64,000 nt of DNA, taken from the NCBI RefSeq assembly GCF_035658495.1, contig NZ_CP141944.1, forward strand, positions 956,001-1,020,000, read 5' to 3'. The position numbers and the translations under genes are program-made. The notes below the pieces were generated by a model. The model saw only the letters and a program-made list of their open reading frames with translations, made no database searches and was not told the origin of the DNA. Source of the stretch: Novosphingobium sp. RL4 (GTDB taxonomy: Bacteria > Pseudomonadota > Alphaproteobacteria > Sphingomonadales > Sphingomonadaceae). Shown piece after piece: positions 40,078-48,421 of this stretch (positions are counted from its first letter, which is position 1; each line of letters opens with the position of its first letter).

Positions 40078-40890
40078 ATGAGCTTGACCCTAACCGCGAT
40101 CCTCCTCGGCATTGTCGAGGGCCTCACCGAGTTCCTGCCAGTCTCTTCGACCGGGCACCTCATTCTTGCCACGCAGCTGTTCGGGTACGACGCTTCGCAG
40201 TGGGCAACCTTCAACATCGTGATCCAGCTCGGCGCGATCCTGGCTGTCATCGTGCAGTTCTGGCGCACGTTCTGGGCGGTGGGCGTGGGTCTGCTGCGGC
40301 TTGACCCGGTATCGATCCGCTTCGTGCGCAACGTGTTGCTGGCCTTCATCCCCTCGGCGGTGCTGGGCCTGATCCTCAAGGACCATATCGAGGGCCTGCT
40401 GGGCGAGCCTTCGGTCGTCGCCTGGGCGCTGATCGTGGGCGGCATCGCCATCCTCGCCATCGAGAAGGTGGCAAAGCCCGGTCCGCTCACCGGCGTTGCC
40501 GAGCTGCCGATGGTGAAGTGCATCGGCGTGGGCATCGCGCAGTGCCTTGCCATGGTGCCGGGTGTCAGCCGTTCCGGCGCGACGATCATGGGCGCGCTGG
40601 CGATGGGCGTCGAACGCCGTACTGCGGCGGAATTCAGCTTCTTCCTTGCCGTTCCCACGATGATGGGTGCCTCCACGCTCGAACTGCTGGGCGCGCGCGA
40701 ACAACTCATGGCGGGCACGGGCCCGGTCGGCTGGGGCGAGATCGGCATCGGCTTCGCCGTTTCGTTCGTGGTGGCGCTGGTCGTCATCAAGGCCTTCATG
40801 GCCTTCGTCAGCCGCTCGGGCTTTGCACCGTTCGCCTGGTATCGTATCGTCGCCGGCGCACTCGCGCTCTTCCTGCTTTCGCGGGTCTGA
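40078..40890 (+). CDS. uppP: undecaprenyl-diphosphatase UppP (BacA)
   Basis: Recycles the undecaprenyl lipid carrier for cell-wall synthesis. The 270-residue multi-pass protein has the family active-site pieces ILLGIVEGLTEFLPVSSTGH and QCLAMVPGVSRSGATIMGAL. ATG 40078 gives the standard N-terminus; an in-frame ATG at 40057 would fall inside the hairpin. It confers bacitracin tolerance in other bacteria. Confidence 0.96.
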   Translation: MSLTLTAILLGIVEGLTEFLPVSSTGHLILATQLFGYDASQWATFNIVIQLGAILAVIVQFWRTFWAVGVGLLRLDPVSIRFVRNVLLAFIPSAVLGLILKDHIEGLLGEPSVVAWALIVGGIAILAIEKVAKPGPLTGVAELPMVKCIGVGIAQCLAMVPGVSRSGATIMGALAMGVERRTAAEFSFFLAVPTMMGASTLELLGAREQLMAGTGPVGWGEIGIGFAVSFVVALVVIKAFMAFVSRSGFAPFAWYRIVAGALALFLLSRV

Positions 40891-40905
40891 TCAGGGGTTT
40901 GAACC

Positions 40906-41700
40906 ATGGCCGAGAACGATCACAGGAAGCTCGGCCGCAAGGAATACGAAAAGCTGCTGGAGCCGATGCAGGAGGAGCTTGTGGGGATGGCCCGCTGGGC
41001 TTCCTCCACCGGCGCCCGCATCGTGGTCCTGTTCGAGGGGCGCGATACGGCGGGCAAGGGCGGGGCGATCAAGGCCGTAGGCGGCCAACTCAATCCGCGC
41101 CAGTGCCGCACCGTCGCCCTCACCGCACCGGGCGAGCGGGAGCAGGGCCAGTGGTACTTCCAGCGCTATGCCGAACATTTGCCGACGCGGGGCGAAATCG
41201 TCCTCTTCGACCGCAGCTGGTACAACCGTGCCGGCGTGGAGAAAGTCATGGGTTTCGCCACCGGCTCGGAAGTGAAGCGCTTTCTCCAGCAGGCCCCCGT
41301 GTTCGAGCGGATGCTCGTCGATGACGGTATCCTGCTGTTCAAGTACTGGCTCTCCTGCGATCAGGAGAAGCAGGAGGAGCGCCTTCACGAACGGCTCGAC
41401 GATCCGCTCAAGCGCTGGAAGCTGTCGCCGATCGACGTGGCGGCGCGTGAGAAGTACGAAGAATATACCAAGGCGCGCGAGGTCATGCTCAAGGCCACGC
41501 ACAAGAAGCACGCGCCGTGGACGGTGGTGGACTTCAACGACCAGCGAATCGGTCGACTCACGCTGGTGCGCGATCTGCTGGACCGGCTGCCCGATACCAA
41601 GGTCGAGCCGCAGACGATCAAAATGCCGAAACTGAATCACTCGCCCTACAATGAGAAATTCGGCGTTCTGAAGCCGATCACGCCTTTCGACACGGAGTAA
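40906..41700 (+). CDS. ppk2: polyphosphate kinase 2 (PPK2)
   Basis: A 264-residue single-domain PPK2 that moves phosphate between polyphosphate and nucleotides. Walker A is FEGRDTAGKGG at about residues 44-54 and Walker B-like DRSWYNRAGVE follows the lid; LKYWLSCDQEKQEERL and the C-terminal HSPYNEKFGVLKPI are typical of class I PPK2. It begins 15 bases after uppP, so they may share a transcript. Confidence 0.93.
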   Translation: MAENDHRKLGRKEYEKLLEPMQEELVGMARWASSTGARIVVLFEGRDTAGKGGAIKAVGGQLNPRQCRTVALTAPGEREQGQWYFQRYAEHLPTRGEIVLFDRSWYNRAGVEKVMGFATGSEVKRFLQQAPVFERMLVDDGILLFKYWLSCDQEKQEERLHERLDDPLKRWKLSPIDVAAREKYEEYTKAREVMLKATHKKHAPWTVVDFNDQRIGRLTLVRDLLDRLPDTKVEPQTIKMPKLNHSPYNEKFGVLKPITPFDTE

Positions 41701-41846
41701 GTCGGGCCTCTTCCGCTTGACTTTGGGCTGTCACTATCGCATGGGCCGCAACCTTGGGGGGCGGCGCTCGATTGCCGCCCTGAAATTTTTCAACGGAACA
41801 TGCCGGCCGGCCAGGGCGGCTGAAACGAGAGATACAGGAAACCGCC

Positions 41847-42014
41847 ATGGCGAAGCCCGCAACCGTCAAGATCCGTCTTGTCTCGACCGCCGACACCGGC
41901 TTCTTCTACGTCACGAAGAAGAACCCGCGCAACACGACCGAGAAGATGAACTTCCGCAAGTACGATCCCGTCGTGCGCAAGCACGTCGAGTTCAAGGAAG
42001 CCAAGATCAAGTAA
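41847..42014 (+). CDS. rpmG: 50S ribosomal protein L33
   Basis: A 55-residue ribosomal protein: [20 protein letters not shown], then [14 protein letters not shown] and the basic end [18 protein letters not shown] lies eight bases upstream of the ATG. The length and basic Lys/Arg/Thr pattern leave little doubt. It lacks the zinc-binding cysteine pairs of the C-plus form, so it is the C-minus type. A small hairpin overlaps its stop. Confidence 0.97.
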   Translation: MAKPATVKIRLVSTADTGFFYVTKKNPRNTTEKMNFRKYDPVVRKHVEFKEAKIK

Positions 42015-42032
42015 GGTTTTTCGGAACCTTAC
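42011..42032 (+). terminator. small hairpin at the rpmG stop
   Basis: An 8-bp perfect stem (42011-42018 with 42025-42032) with a six-base TTTCGG loop includes the rpmG stop codon. No T tract follows, so it may be a weak terminator or a processing/stability element before the LolA-like gene. Confidence 0.45.
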
Positions 42033-42074
42033 AATTCAGGGGCGGTTCAAGCCTGCAAACCCAATGGGAGCATC

Positions 42075-42731
42075 ATGAACCGCACCTTCAAGATCTTTCG
42101 CTCTTGCGTAGGCGCGGCCAGTTTGGCCGCGCTTTCCGTTCCTGCCCTCCTTCCGGCGACGCCCGCACTGGCCGCGCCATCCGATGATTCGGCGCAGTTG
42201 AGCCAGGCCGTCGAGGCGCTGCGCGCGATCTCGACGATGAAGGCCGATTTCGTCCAGACTGACCGTAACGGCCAGAGCCTGACCGGCCAGTTGACGCTGA
42301 TGCGTCCCGGCAAGATCCGCTTCCAGTACGAGAAGAGCGCCCAGTTGCTGATCGTCAGCGACGGCAAGGCGCTGACCATGATCGACTACTCGGTGAAGCA
42401 GGTACAGCGCTGGCCGATCAGCAATACTCCGCTGGGACCGATCATCGACCCCCGGCGCGACATGACGAAATACGGCACGGTCCGGCAGACCGGCAATCCC
42501 AATGTCGTCAGCATCGAGGTCCGCGATCGTTCGCACCCGGAATACGGCGTCATCACCCTGATCTTCACCCGCAAGGCTTCGGCGCCGGGTGGGTTGGAGC
42601 TGAGCTACTGGGTCGCGCTCGATTCGCAGAACAAGCGCACCACGATCTCGCTTTCGAACCAGCGCTATGGCGTGCCGGTTGGCGATGCGGACTTCCGCTG
42701 GAACGACCCGCGTCCCCGCAACCGTCGATAG
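42075..42731 (+). CDS. LolA-like outer-membrane lipoprotein carrier family protein
   Basis: A 218-residue exported protein. A signal peptide of about 33 residues ends ALAA. The mature domain has the LolA start ALRAISTMKADFVQTDRNGQSLTGQL, the strand GKIRFQYEKSAQLLIVSDGKALTMIDYS and the C-terminal hydrophobic beta pattern. It likely ferries lipoproteins or lipids across the periplasm. It follows rpmG by 60 bases. Confidence 0.87.
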   Translation: MNRTFKIFRSCVGAASLAALSVPALLPATPALAAPSDDSAQLSQAVEALRAISTMKADFVQTDRNGQSLTGQLTLMRPGKIRFQYEKSAQLLIVSDGKALTMIDYSVKQVQRWPISNTPLGPIIDPRRDMTKYGTVRQTGNPNVVSIEVRDRSHPEYGVITLIFTRKASAPGGLELSYWVALDSQNKRTTISLSNQRYGVPVGDADFRWNDPRPRNRR

Positions 42732-42801
42732 AGTGCAACGCTTTGTCGCGAGCTGAGTGCTCCGTGCGACGGAATGCGACACTTTTCTGAATTCCGTTCA
42801 C

Positions 42802-42829
42802 TTGGCAGCAAGCCAACAGCGCCTAGATT
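42802..42829 (+). promoter_or_regulatory. promoter of the 6S RNA
   Basis: A sigma-70-like pair: TTGGCA at 42802-42807 and TAGATT at 42824-42829 with 16 bases between. The expected start falls at about 42836, exactly where the closing stem of the predicted RNA begins. Confidence 0.65.
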
Positions 42830-42835
42830 GAAATG

Positions 42836-43012
42836 GTCAGAGCGGTTCGAGGCGGGTTTCCCCCCTGTTGCCCACGCCTCCCACAGGGCCCTCTGATTTA
42901 GCGTGACGAACGCTTACATGAACCCTCGGTCCTCTGCCCCCGGACCGAGGGTTTTTGTTTTTCTGGCTGCTTTTTCCGCCCAGCGGGGCTGCGAACGCTA
43001 CCGCTCTGCGCT
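42836..43012 (+). ncRNA. ssrS: 6S RNA
   Basis: A rod-shaped RNA of about 177 bases with the 6S plan. The ends pair: CAGAGCGG and TTCG (42838-42849) with CGAA and CCGCTCTG (42992-43008), leaving a five-base bulge. Next, CCCC-CTG (42861-42867) pairs with CAG-C-GGGG (42981-42988). A large open central region follows, then an apical hairpin: ten bases at 42923-42932 pair with 42942-42951. Compared with E. coli 6S, GTTCG-purines-CGGG, the CCCCTG run and the CTCGGTCC apical stem occur in the same order and strand. 6S binds sigma-70 RNA polymerase in stationary phase. Exact ends are estimates. Confidence 0.8.
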
Positions 43013-43206
43013 TCCGGTGCTCACGGCCATCAAGGCCGCTCCGCTCCGGTTCTCAATCGGCAGCATTCTCGCTCCCGCCGGACGAAAAAATCGGCCAGAA
43101 AAACGCGCTCGTGATTTGGGTCATATGTTGCCCGCGAAGGCAGGGGGCCCGCTTTCTTGCGGCGTGGCTCTGGAAATTCGCCAAGGGCATGCCTAAAGCC
43201 TGCGGC

Positions 43207-43995
43207 ATGAAGATCGCCACCTGGAACATCAATTCTGTCCGCCTTCGCATCGACCAGGTCGAGCGTTTCCTGACCGAACAGTCGCCCGACGTTCTTTGCC
43301 TTCAGGAGATCAAGGTCGCCGAGCCGCTTTTTCCGCACGAGATGTTCGAGCGACTCGGCTACACGCACCGGGCGATCCACGGGCAGAAGGGCTACCATGG
43401 TGTCGCCACCGTCAGCCGCGTGCCTTTCACCGAGTTCAGCCGGCATGACTGGCAGGACAATGGCGAAGCCCGCCATGTCGGCGTGGAGCTTCAGGGCGCC
43501 GGGCAGGGGATGATCCTCGAAAACGTCTACATCCCCGCAGGCGGCGACGTGGCCGACCGTGAGGTGAATTTGAAGTTCGGTCAGAAGCTGGACTTCCTCG
43601 AACGGATGACGCGCTGGGCCGACAAGGTCGACCGGCCGACCCTGATCGTCGGCGATTTCAACATCGCCCCGCTGGAATCGGACGTCTACAATCACAAGGC
43701 GCTGCTCAAGGTCGTCAGTCACACGCCGGTCGAGGTTGAGACGCTGACCCGTTTCAAGGATGCGCACGGCTGGGTCGATCTCGGCCGGGAGTTCATTCCC
43801 GCGCCCGAACGCAACTATTCCTGGTGGTCCTACCGCAGCTATTGGCGCCAGAAGGACCAGGGGCGCCGGCTCGACCACATGTGGGCCTCTCCCGATCTCG
43901 CGAAGCAGGCGCGTGCACACAGCTTCGTGGAGGAAACCCGCCGCTGGGAGCAGCCCAGCGATCACATCCCGCTTATTACGGAGTTCGCGCTCTGA
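43207..43995 (+). CDS. xth: exodeoxyribonuclease III / AP endonuclease family
   Basis: A 262-residue Mg-dependent DNA repair nuclease acting at abasic sites and 3' ends. Motifs: KIATWNINSVRLR, LQEIK (metal Glu), GYHGVATVSR, VGDFNIAPLESDVYN, RLDHMWASPDL and the terminal SDHIPLITEF with the catalytic His. ATG 43207 gives the standard N-terminus. Its TGA overlaps the likely ribA start. Confidence 0.94.
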   Translation: MKIATWNINSVRLRIDQVERFLTEQSPDVLCLQEIKVAEPLFPHEMFERLGYTHRAIHGQKGYHGVATVSRVPFTEFSRHDWQDNGEARHVGVELQGAGQGMILENVYIPAGGDVADREVNLKFGQKLDFLERMTRWADKVDRPTLIVGDFNIAPLESDVYNHKALLKVVSHTPVEVETLTRFKDAHGWVDLGREFIPAPERNYSWWSYRSYWRQKDQGRRLDHMWASPDLAKQARAHSFVEETRRWEQPSDHIPLITEFAL

Positions 43996-45074
43996 GCGCG
44001 GCGCAACCTTCGGCCGGGGCTCGCCGTGTCGCACTGGCGCTCGATGCGCTGCGTCACGGCTGGGCGATTCGAATCGGTGACGGCCAAGGCGGGGGCGCCA
44101 TCCTGTTGCCGGCCGAAACCGGCTTCGCGCCGGGGGTAACCGCGCCGCGGATGCTGATCTCGGCCGCCCGCGCGGTGACGCTCAAGCTGGCCAACCAGCG
44201 CGAGGCCGCCGTGCCCGAGGCACCGGTGCTGATTCGTGCTGCCGAGCCTTTCGATCTGGAAACCGCCCGCGCGGTGGCCGATCCCGCGCTGGACCTCGCC
44301 CATCCGATGAAGGGGCCGTTCGCGGCCGAGCACATCGGCGACATGGACATGGCCCGCGCCGCAATGGAGCTGGCACGCCTTGCGGGCATCCTGCCCGCAT
44401 TCCTGATCGCACCCGAACTGGGCGGTGAGGTGCAGCCCGTTTCGCCGGCCGATCTGGCCGAATGGAAGGATACCGACCGGCTTGCGATCGCTTCGCGTGC
44501 GCGCCTGCCGGTTGCCGCGTGCGAGGAGGCCGAGATCGTTGCCTTCCGCGCGCTCGATGATCTTCGCGAGCATGTGGCCCTTGTGATCGGCACGCAGGAC
44601 GGCGATCGCGCCCCACTGGTGCGGCTTCATTCGGAATGCCTGACCGGCGATATCCTGGGCAGCCTCAAGTGCGATTGCGGGCCTCAGCTCGATGCCGCCC
44701 TGCGCGCCATGGCCGATGAGGCGAAGAACGGCGGCTGGGGCGTGCTGCTCTATTTGCGTCAGGAAGGGCGCGGGATCGGCCTCGTCAACAAACTGCGGGC
44801 CTATCGTCTGCAGGATCTCGGTTATGACACCGTAGATGCCAACAACCGGCTGGGCCTGCCGACCGAGGCGCGCGATTTTCCCGTGGCGGCGCGGATGCTG
44901 GACCTGCTCGGCGTATCGTCGATCCGGCTGATGACCAACAACCCCGCCAAGGTCTCCGCGCTAGAGGGTGTCGGCGTGGACGTGGTCGAGCGGGTTCCGC
45001 ATCAATTGCCGGCCAACCCGCACAATGCGCGCTACCTGGAAACCAAGCGCGATCGCACGGGGCATATCCTCTGA
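43992..45074 (+). CDS. ribA: GTP cyclohydrolase II
   Basis: First enzyme of riboflavin synthesis. The C-terminal 190 residues are a full RibA domain: LHSECLTGDILGSLKCDCGPQL with the zinc cysteines, EGRGIGLVNKLRAY, LGYDTVDAN and RLMTNNPAKV. The N-terminal 150 residues look like a decayed RibB-type domain (DALRHGWAIRIGDG, LISAARAVTLKLA). No ATG, GTG or TTG fits the expected start. CTG at 43992-43994, eight bases after GGAG and overlapping the xth stop as CTGA, gives 360 residues and is my choice. Confidence 0.88.
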   Translation: MSAAQPSAGARRVALALDALRHGWAIRIGDGQGGGAILLPAETGFAPGVTAPRMLISAARAVTLKLANQREAAVPEAPVLIRAAEPFDLETARAVADPALDLAHPMKGPFAAEHIGDMDMARAAMELARLAGILPAFLIAPELGGEVQPVSPADLAEWKDTDRLAIASRARLPVAACEEAEIVAFRALDDLREHVALVIGTQDGDRAPLVRLHSECLTGDILGSLKCDCGPQLDAALRAMADEAKNGGWGVLLYLRQEGRGIGLVNKLRAYRLQDLGYDTVDANNRLGLPTEARDFPVAARMLDLLGVSSIRLMTNNPAKVSALEGVGVDVVERVPHQLPANPHNARYLETKRDRTGHIL

Positions 45075-45080
45075 TTCGTC

Positions 45081-45101
45081 CGCCCGGGTGCGATCCGGGC
45101 G
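45081..45101 (+). terminator. hairpin after ribA
   Basis: A 7-bp GC stem (45081-45087 with 45095-45101) starting six bases after the ribA stop. No T tract; a weak terminator at best. Confidence 0.45.
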
Positions 45102-45130
45102 AACATACCGTCAATGCGGCGGTGCATCCG

Positions 45131-45180
45131 AAAAAAGGCCGGGGCGCGAACGAGGGGTGAGGGGGATGCCGCGCCCCGGC
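45131..45180 (-). terminator. minus-strand intrinsic terminator
   Basis: On the minus strand an 11-bp perfect GC stem (45170-45180 with 45138-45148) and a 21-base loop run into GCC and then six T (45131-45136). It starts eight bases after the stop of the small membrane protein gene and should end that transcript. Confidence 0.75.
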
Positions 45181-45187
45181 ACCGTCG

Positions 45188-45487
45188 TCAGGGGATCATG
45201 AGTACGATCGATCCGACCACGGCTGCGACCGCGCCTATGAACAGGGCTGCCTTGCCGATGTCGCTCGGCTTGAAGCGGTCCTGATGCTGGGCGCGGTAGT
45301 CCTGGTATTGCTGTGAGATTTCCGGCGTTCCGGCGAGAATGCCGAGGTCCAGAGAACTGGCCCTGCGCTTGAACCAGATGTCGATTTCCTGAAGTTCCGC
45401 TTCGGTCAGCGCCGGATAGCGGGATAGCAGCGCGGAGATGCGCTCTCGATCTTCAACGCGCGCGGCGTCGCTGATTTCTGGTGACAT
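45188..45487 (-). CDS. small C-terminally anchored membrane protein of unknown function
   Basis: A 99-residue protein. The N-terminal 75 residues are helical and charged (RISALLSRYPALTEAELQEIDIWFKRR), and the end is a single membrane helix (KAALFIGAVAAVVGSIVLMIP), so the main part would face the cytoplasm. It resembles anti-sigma-like or uncharacterised sphingomonad proteins, without a clear match. ATG 45487 has AAGGG upstream; a start at 45508 is possible. Confidence 0.7.
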   Translation of the reverse strand: MSPEISDAARVEDRERISALLSRYPALTEAELQEIDIWFKRRASSLDLGILAGTPEISQQYQDYRAQHQDRFKPSDIGKAALFIGAVAAVVGSIVLMIP

Positions 45488-45550
45488 GGTATGACCCTTG
45501 ATCTGCATTCGTGTGCGGCGCGCGTCTGGGCGCGCCGGGCGAGGAGCGGA

Positions 45551-45910
45551 TCAGGCCAGCGGCGGTGCGGTGCTGTCGGGAACCCGTGCGGGGTGGTGGC
45601 GCGGCGGGGGGCCGCGCACATCGGGTTGCAGGTGCCTGGGCGATGCCGGAACCAGCGTTGTCAGCCGGACGACGGCAATCTCGCGGATGGCTCTTGGCGG
45701 CGCGGGCGGCATCGGGACCGCCTGTACATGGCCTGCTTCGACACGGCGGCCGGAAGTCAGCGCAAGATCAAGCGTGGCCGCGCTGAACGCCGATCCTTGC
45801 GTGCGTTCCAGGGGTGCGCGAATCGGATCGCCGGCCTGAAGGCCGATCGCGGCCAGCAGGAGAAGCGCCCAGAAGTGAAAGCGCGGGAACGAGGCGAAGC
45901 CCAGGGGCAT
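45551..45910 (-). CDS. possible small exported protein
   Basis: A 119-residue frame with an N-terminal hydrophobic segment (HFWALLLLAAIGLQAG) that could be a signal or anchor. The rest is Pro/Arg-rich with no known motif. It has no clear ribosome site, and competing frames on the other strand are of equal length. I include it because the hydrophobic start is believable and it shares its strand with its neighbours. Confidence 0.4.
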   Translation of the reverse strand: MPLGFASFPRFHFWALLLLAAIGLQAGDPIRAPLERTQGSAFSAATLDLALTSGRRVEAGHVQAVPMPPAPPRAIREIAVVRLTTLVPASPRHLQPDVRGPPPRHHPARVPDSTAPPLA

Positions 45911-45986
45911 GTGATTTAGCTAGGGGTTCGCGGCGCGCGTGACAAGCCGGCGGCACGGCATCCATCGGCCCGGGCGATGCAGGGGC

Positions 45987-46934
45987 TCAGCGTTTCTCGT
46001 AACGGACCAGTCCGGTGCCGAGCGTGTTGGCACCCAGTTTCACCGCATCGCCCGACCAGTCGGCCACGAAGGCGCTCTTGCGGTCGATACCGGGTGCGAA
46101 GCGGGCGTTGTTGCCGTCCACGACCAGCCCTTGCGAGGTGTGGTTGCGGTGTTCGGCGGCGACGGCGATGAAGGCGGAGTAGTTCTCCTTGTCGCGCCCC
46201 TGGACGAACCAGTTGTCCACGACGCGCCCGGTTGCACCGTCTGCCAGGTCGATCATGTAGTTGGTGGAGCGACCGGCCGCATCGTCGAAGCTGGAATCGA
46301 GCACTTCGATGCGGGCGGCGCGGCTTTTGAGGTAATGGCCGCCGGTGCCTGCCTCGAACCGGCTGCGGGTGACGGACAGCGCGCCGTAGTTGCCGACATA
46401 GATCGAGTGCGCGCAGCCCGACCCCTCGCAAGTGCCGAGGCGCGAAAAGGTCGACTTGTCGATCGCGATTGAGCCTTGCGGATCGTCGCCGGTCAGCAGG
46501 CCCTGTTCGCTGTCGCGGAACCAGGCCTGCGATATCGAGAGGTTGCCGTGTTCGAGGCGCACGCCGGCGCCATTCTTGTCCGAAACGCGAATATTGGCAA
46601 AGACCATGCCTTCTATCCGGGCGTTGCGCCCGCGCAGGACCAGTGCGGCCTTGTCCTCGCAGGCGACCCCATCAAGCACCGACTGGCCGGGAGCCTGCGC
46701 CTGGTAAGTCACGTCCCCCTTGCCCTGCACCGCGCAGTCGGCAAACCGCATGGAGGCGAAGCGGATGGTTCCGCGCCCTTCGCCGATGGCGTCCACCGCA
46801 TCCTGAAGGCGCGTGTAGCTGCGGCCGGTTTCGACCACGGTGTACGGCGCGCCTTGCCCGAAAGACAGGGTGGCGGGAAGGGCGGTCAGCAGCAGGGCGC
46901 CGGAGGCGAGAGCGAGTCGAACTAGGCGGTTCAT
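45987..46934 (-). CDS. exported right-handed parallel beta-helix protein
   Basis: A 315-residue exported protein; a signal peptide of about 26 residues ends SFG. The mature part opens with YTRLQDAVDAIGEGRGTIRF, as in pectate-lyase-like folds, and then repeats short strands with Asn/Asp/Gly turns (ARIEGMVFANIRVSDKNGAGVRL, NLSISQAWFRDSEQGLLTG, ALSVTRSRFEAGTGGHYLKS). These proteins often bind or cleave polysaccharide, but no catalytic residues can be assigned. Confidence 0.82.
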   Translation of the reverse strand: MNRLVRLALASGALLLTALPATLSFGQGAPYTVVETGRSYTRLQDAVDAIGEGRGTIRFASMRFADCAVQGKGDVTYQAQAPGQSVLDGVACEDKAALVLRGRNARIEGMVFANIRVSDKNGAGVRLEHGNLSISQAWFRDSEQGLLTGDDPQGSIAIDKSTFSRLGTCEGSGCAHSIYVGNYGALSVTRSRFEAGTGGHYLKSRAARIEVLDSSFDDAAGRSTNYMIDLADGATGRVVDNWFVQGRDKENYSAFIAVAAEHRNHTSQGLVVDGNNARFAPGIDRKSAFVADWSGDAVKLGANTLGTGLVRYEKR

Positions 46935-47001
46935 GCCCCTGCCTAGCGCGGCGGAAGCGCCTCTGTGTTAACGGCTTTTGCTGCGTCCCGGAACAGGACG
47001 G

Positions 47002-47271
47002 TCAGTCGCGCTTGCCGGAGCGCCACTTCCATCCGCCGCGTGTGCGCTTTGCCGCGATGACGACGAACAGTCCCGTCACGAGCAGGAACAGAGCTAGGGC
47101 GGCCATGCGCGCGCCTGTGGTGCCGGCACGGTTGAGCAGCGCGATTCCGGCGACCGAGGCCACATAGAGCAGCAGTAGCGCCCAGCCCTGCCATGCGATC
47201 GGCACGCCCGCGCCGTAGCCGAAGCGCTTGGGCGCGAACCAGGCGCCGTCTTTCGTCGATTCGTGCATCAT
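47002..47271 (-). CDS. small two-helix membrane protein
   Basis: An 89-residue protein with two membrane helices (QGWALLLLYVASVAGIALL and MAALALFLLVTGLFVVIAA) and a basic C-terminal tail (KRTRGGWKWRSGKRD). Its ATG overlaps the stop of the upstream ribbon-helix-helix gene by four bases. It is the third gene of the SPFH operon; function unknown. Confidence 0.75.
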   Translation of the reverse strand: MMHESTKDGAWFAPKRFGYGAGVPIAWQGWALLLLYVASVAGIALLNRAGTTGARMAALALFLLVTGLFVVIAAKRTRGGWKWRSGKRD

Positions 47272-47477
47272 GCTTCGTCCTCCTGAACCGGTGGCCGGCC
47301 GCGCCGGGCCGGCTCGCTGGCCTCGACCTTGATCCCGCGCCGGGCAAGCGCTTCGCGCAGCAGCACCTCGACCTGGGCGTTGACCGAACGGAAATCGGCT
47401 GCGGCGCAGCGCTCCAGTGCGGTGTGGAGCACCGGGTCGAGCCGCAGCGCGAACGCCTTCTTGCCGGGACTGGCCAT
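47268..47477 (-). CDS. Arc-like ribbon-helix-helix protein
   Basis: A 69-residue protein. KKAFALRLDPVLHTALERCAAADFRSVNAQVEVLLREAL fits the Arc/TraY ribbon-helix-helix fold: a short beta strand with alternating residues, then two helices. The tail VEASEPARRGRPPVQEDEA resembles an AT-hook (RGRP). It probably binds DNA as a dimer. It lies between the SPFH gene and a small membrane gene. ATG 47477 is used instead of the upstream frame start at 47534. Confidence 0.8.
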   Translation of the reverse strand: MASPGKKAFALRLDPVLHTALERCAAADFRSVNAQVEVLLREALARRGIKVEASEPARRGRPPVQEDEA

Positions 47478-47490
47478 TCGCCCGAAAGCC

Positions 47491-48405
47491 TTACTGGTAG
47501 AGCGTGCCGGTATTGACCACCGGCTGCGTGTCACGTTCGCCGCAGAGCACCACCATCAGGTTGGACACCATCGCTGCCCGGCGTTCGTCGTCGAGTTCGA
47601 CCACGTTCTTTTCCGAGAGCTGTGCCAGCGCCATCTCCACCATCGAGACCGCGCCTTCCACCAGCTTGCGGCGCGCGCCGATCACGGCTTCGGCCTGCTG
47701 GCGGCGCAGCATGGCGCCGGCAATCTCGGGGGCGTAAGCCAGGTGGGTGAGGCCGCATTCGTCCACGGTGAGGCCGGCGACGTGCAGGCGCTCGATCAGT
47801 TCGGCCCGCAATTCGGCGTTCACTTCGGCATGGCTGCCGCGCAGGGTGATCTCGGCATCCTCGACATCGTCATAGGCATAGCGCGAACCGATCGAGCGGA
47901 CCGCCGCCTCGATCTGCACGTTCACGAACGCTTTGTAGTCGTCCACGTCGTAAAGTGCCTGAGCGGTGTCCGCGACGCGCCAGACAACGTTGGTGGCGAT
48001 TTCGATCGGATTGCCGCGCAAGTCGTTCACCTTGAGCTTTTCCGAAACCACGTTGTTGGCGCGAACCGAAATCCGGCGTTTTGCCATCCACGGCCAGACC
48101 CAGCGCAGTCCGGCGGCGCGGTCGGTACCACGGTATGAGCCGAACAGAGTGATCGCGGCCGCCATGTTGGGCTGGATCATGTAGAACCCGGAGGCGATCA
48201 GAATTGCCACCACAACGAGCGGGACGATCAGGGCGAGGGTTGCGAACACCGTGCCCGCCGCGGGATCGTTGCTGCCCGCGAGCATGGCGATGCTTGCCAC
48301 CGCCAGCACCAGAAGCGCGACGAGAACCGCCAGCATCAGATATCCGCTTATGCTCGAAGCCACCGATTCCCGGCTGGAATTGATGGGCAAATGCGACTCG
48401 GACAT
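47491..48405 (-). CDS. SPFH/band-7 membrane protein
   Basis: A 304-residue protein with two N-terminal membrane helices ([20 protein letters not shown] and [22 protein letters not shown]) followed by an SPFH domain ([37 protein letters not shown]) and a helical region with REL-type repeats. Such proteins form membrane-bound oligomeric scaffolds. The gene heads a minus-strand operon with the Arc-like and small membrane genes; AGGGAG precedes the ATG and a palindrome lies 17 bases upstream. Confidence 0.9.
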   Translation of the reverse strand: MSESHLPINSSRESVASSISGYLMLAVLVALLVLAVASIAMLAGSNDPAAGTVFATLALIVPLVVVAILIASGFYMIQPNMAAAITLFGSYRGTDRAAGLRWVWPWMAKRRISVRANNVVSEKLKVNDLRGNPIEIATNVVWRVADTAQALYDVDDYKAFVNVQIEAAVRSIGSRYAYDDVEDAEITLRGSHAEVNAELRAELIERLHVAGLTVDECGLTHLAYAPEIAGAMLRRQQAEAVIGARRKLVEGAVSMVEMALAQLSEKNVVELDDERRAAMVSNLMVVLCGERDTQPVVNTGTLYQ

Positions 48406-48421
48406 CGAAAACGCTCCCTTG

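Larger units (their letters stand above)
42732..43206. other. 475-base region between the LolA-like gene and xthA
   Basis: There is no protein gene here. Its main content is the 6S RNA gene with its promoter (42802-43012). The last 190 bases, up to the xthA ATG, are GC-rich and hold only short frames. A short GGCC-ATCAA-GGCC repeat at about 43026 may end the RNA. Confidence 0.7.

Noticed and set aside
42923-42962. GC hairpin followed by a T-rich run, at first sight a classic intrinsic terminator
   Set aside because: The flanking sequences pair with each other over about 170 bases in the 6S pattern, so this hairpin is better read as the apical stem of that RNA. If the 6S call fails, terminator is the fallback.
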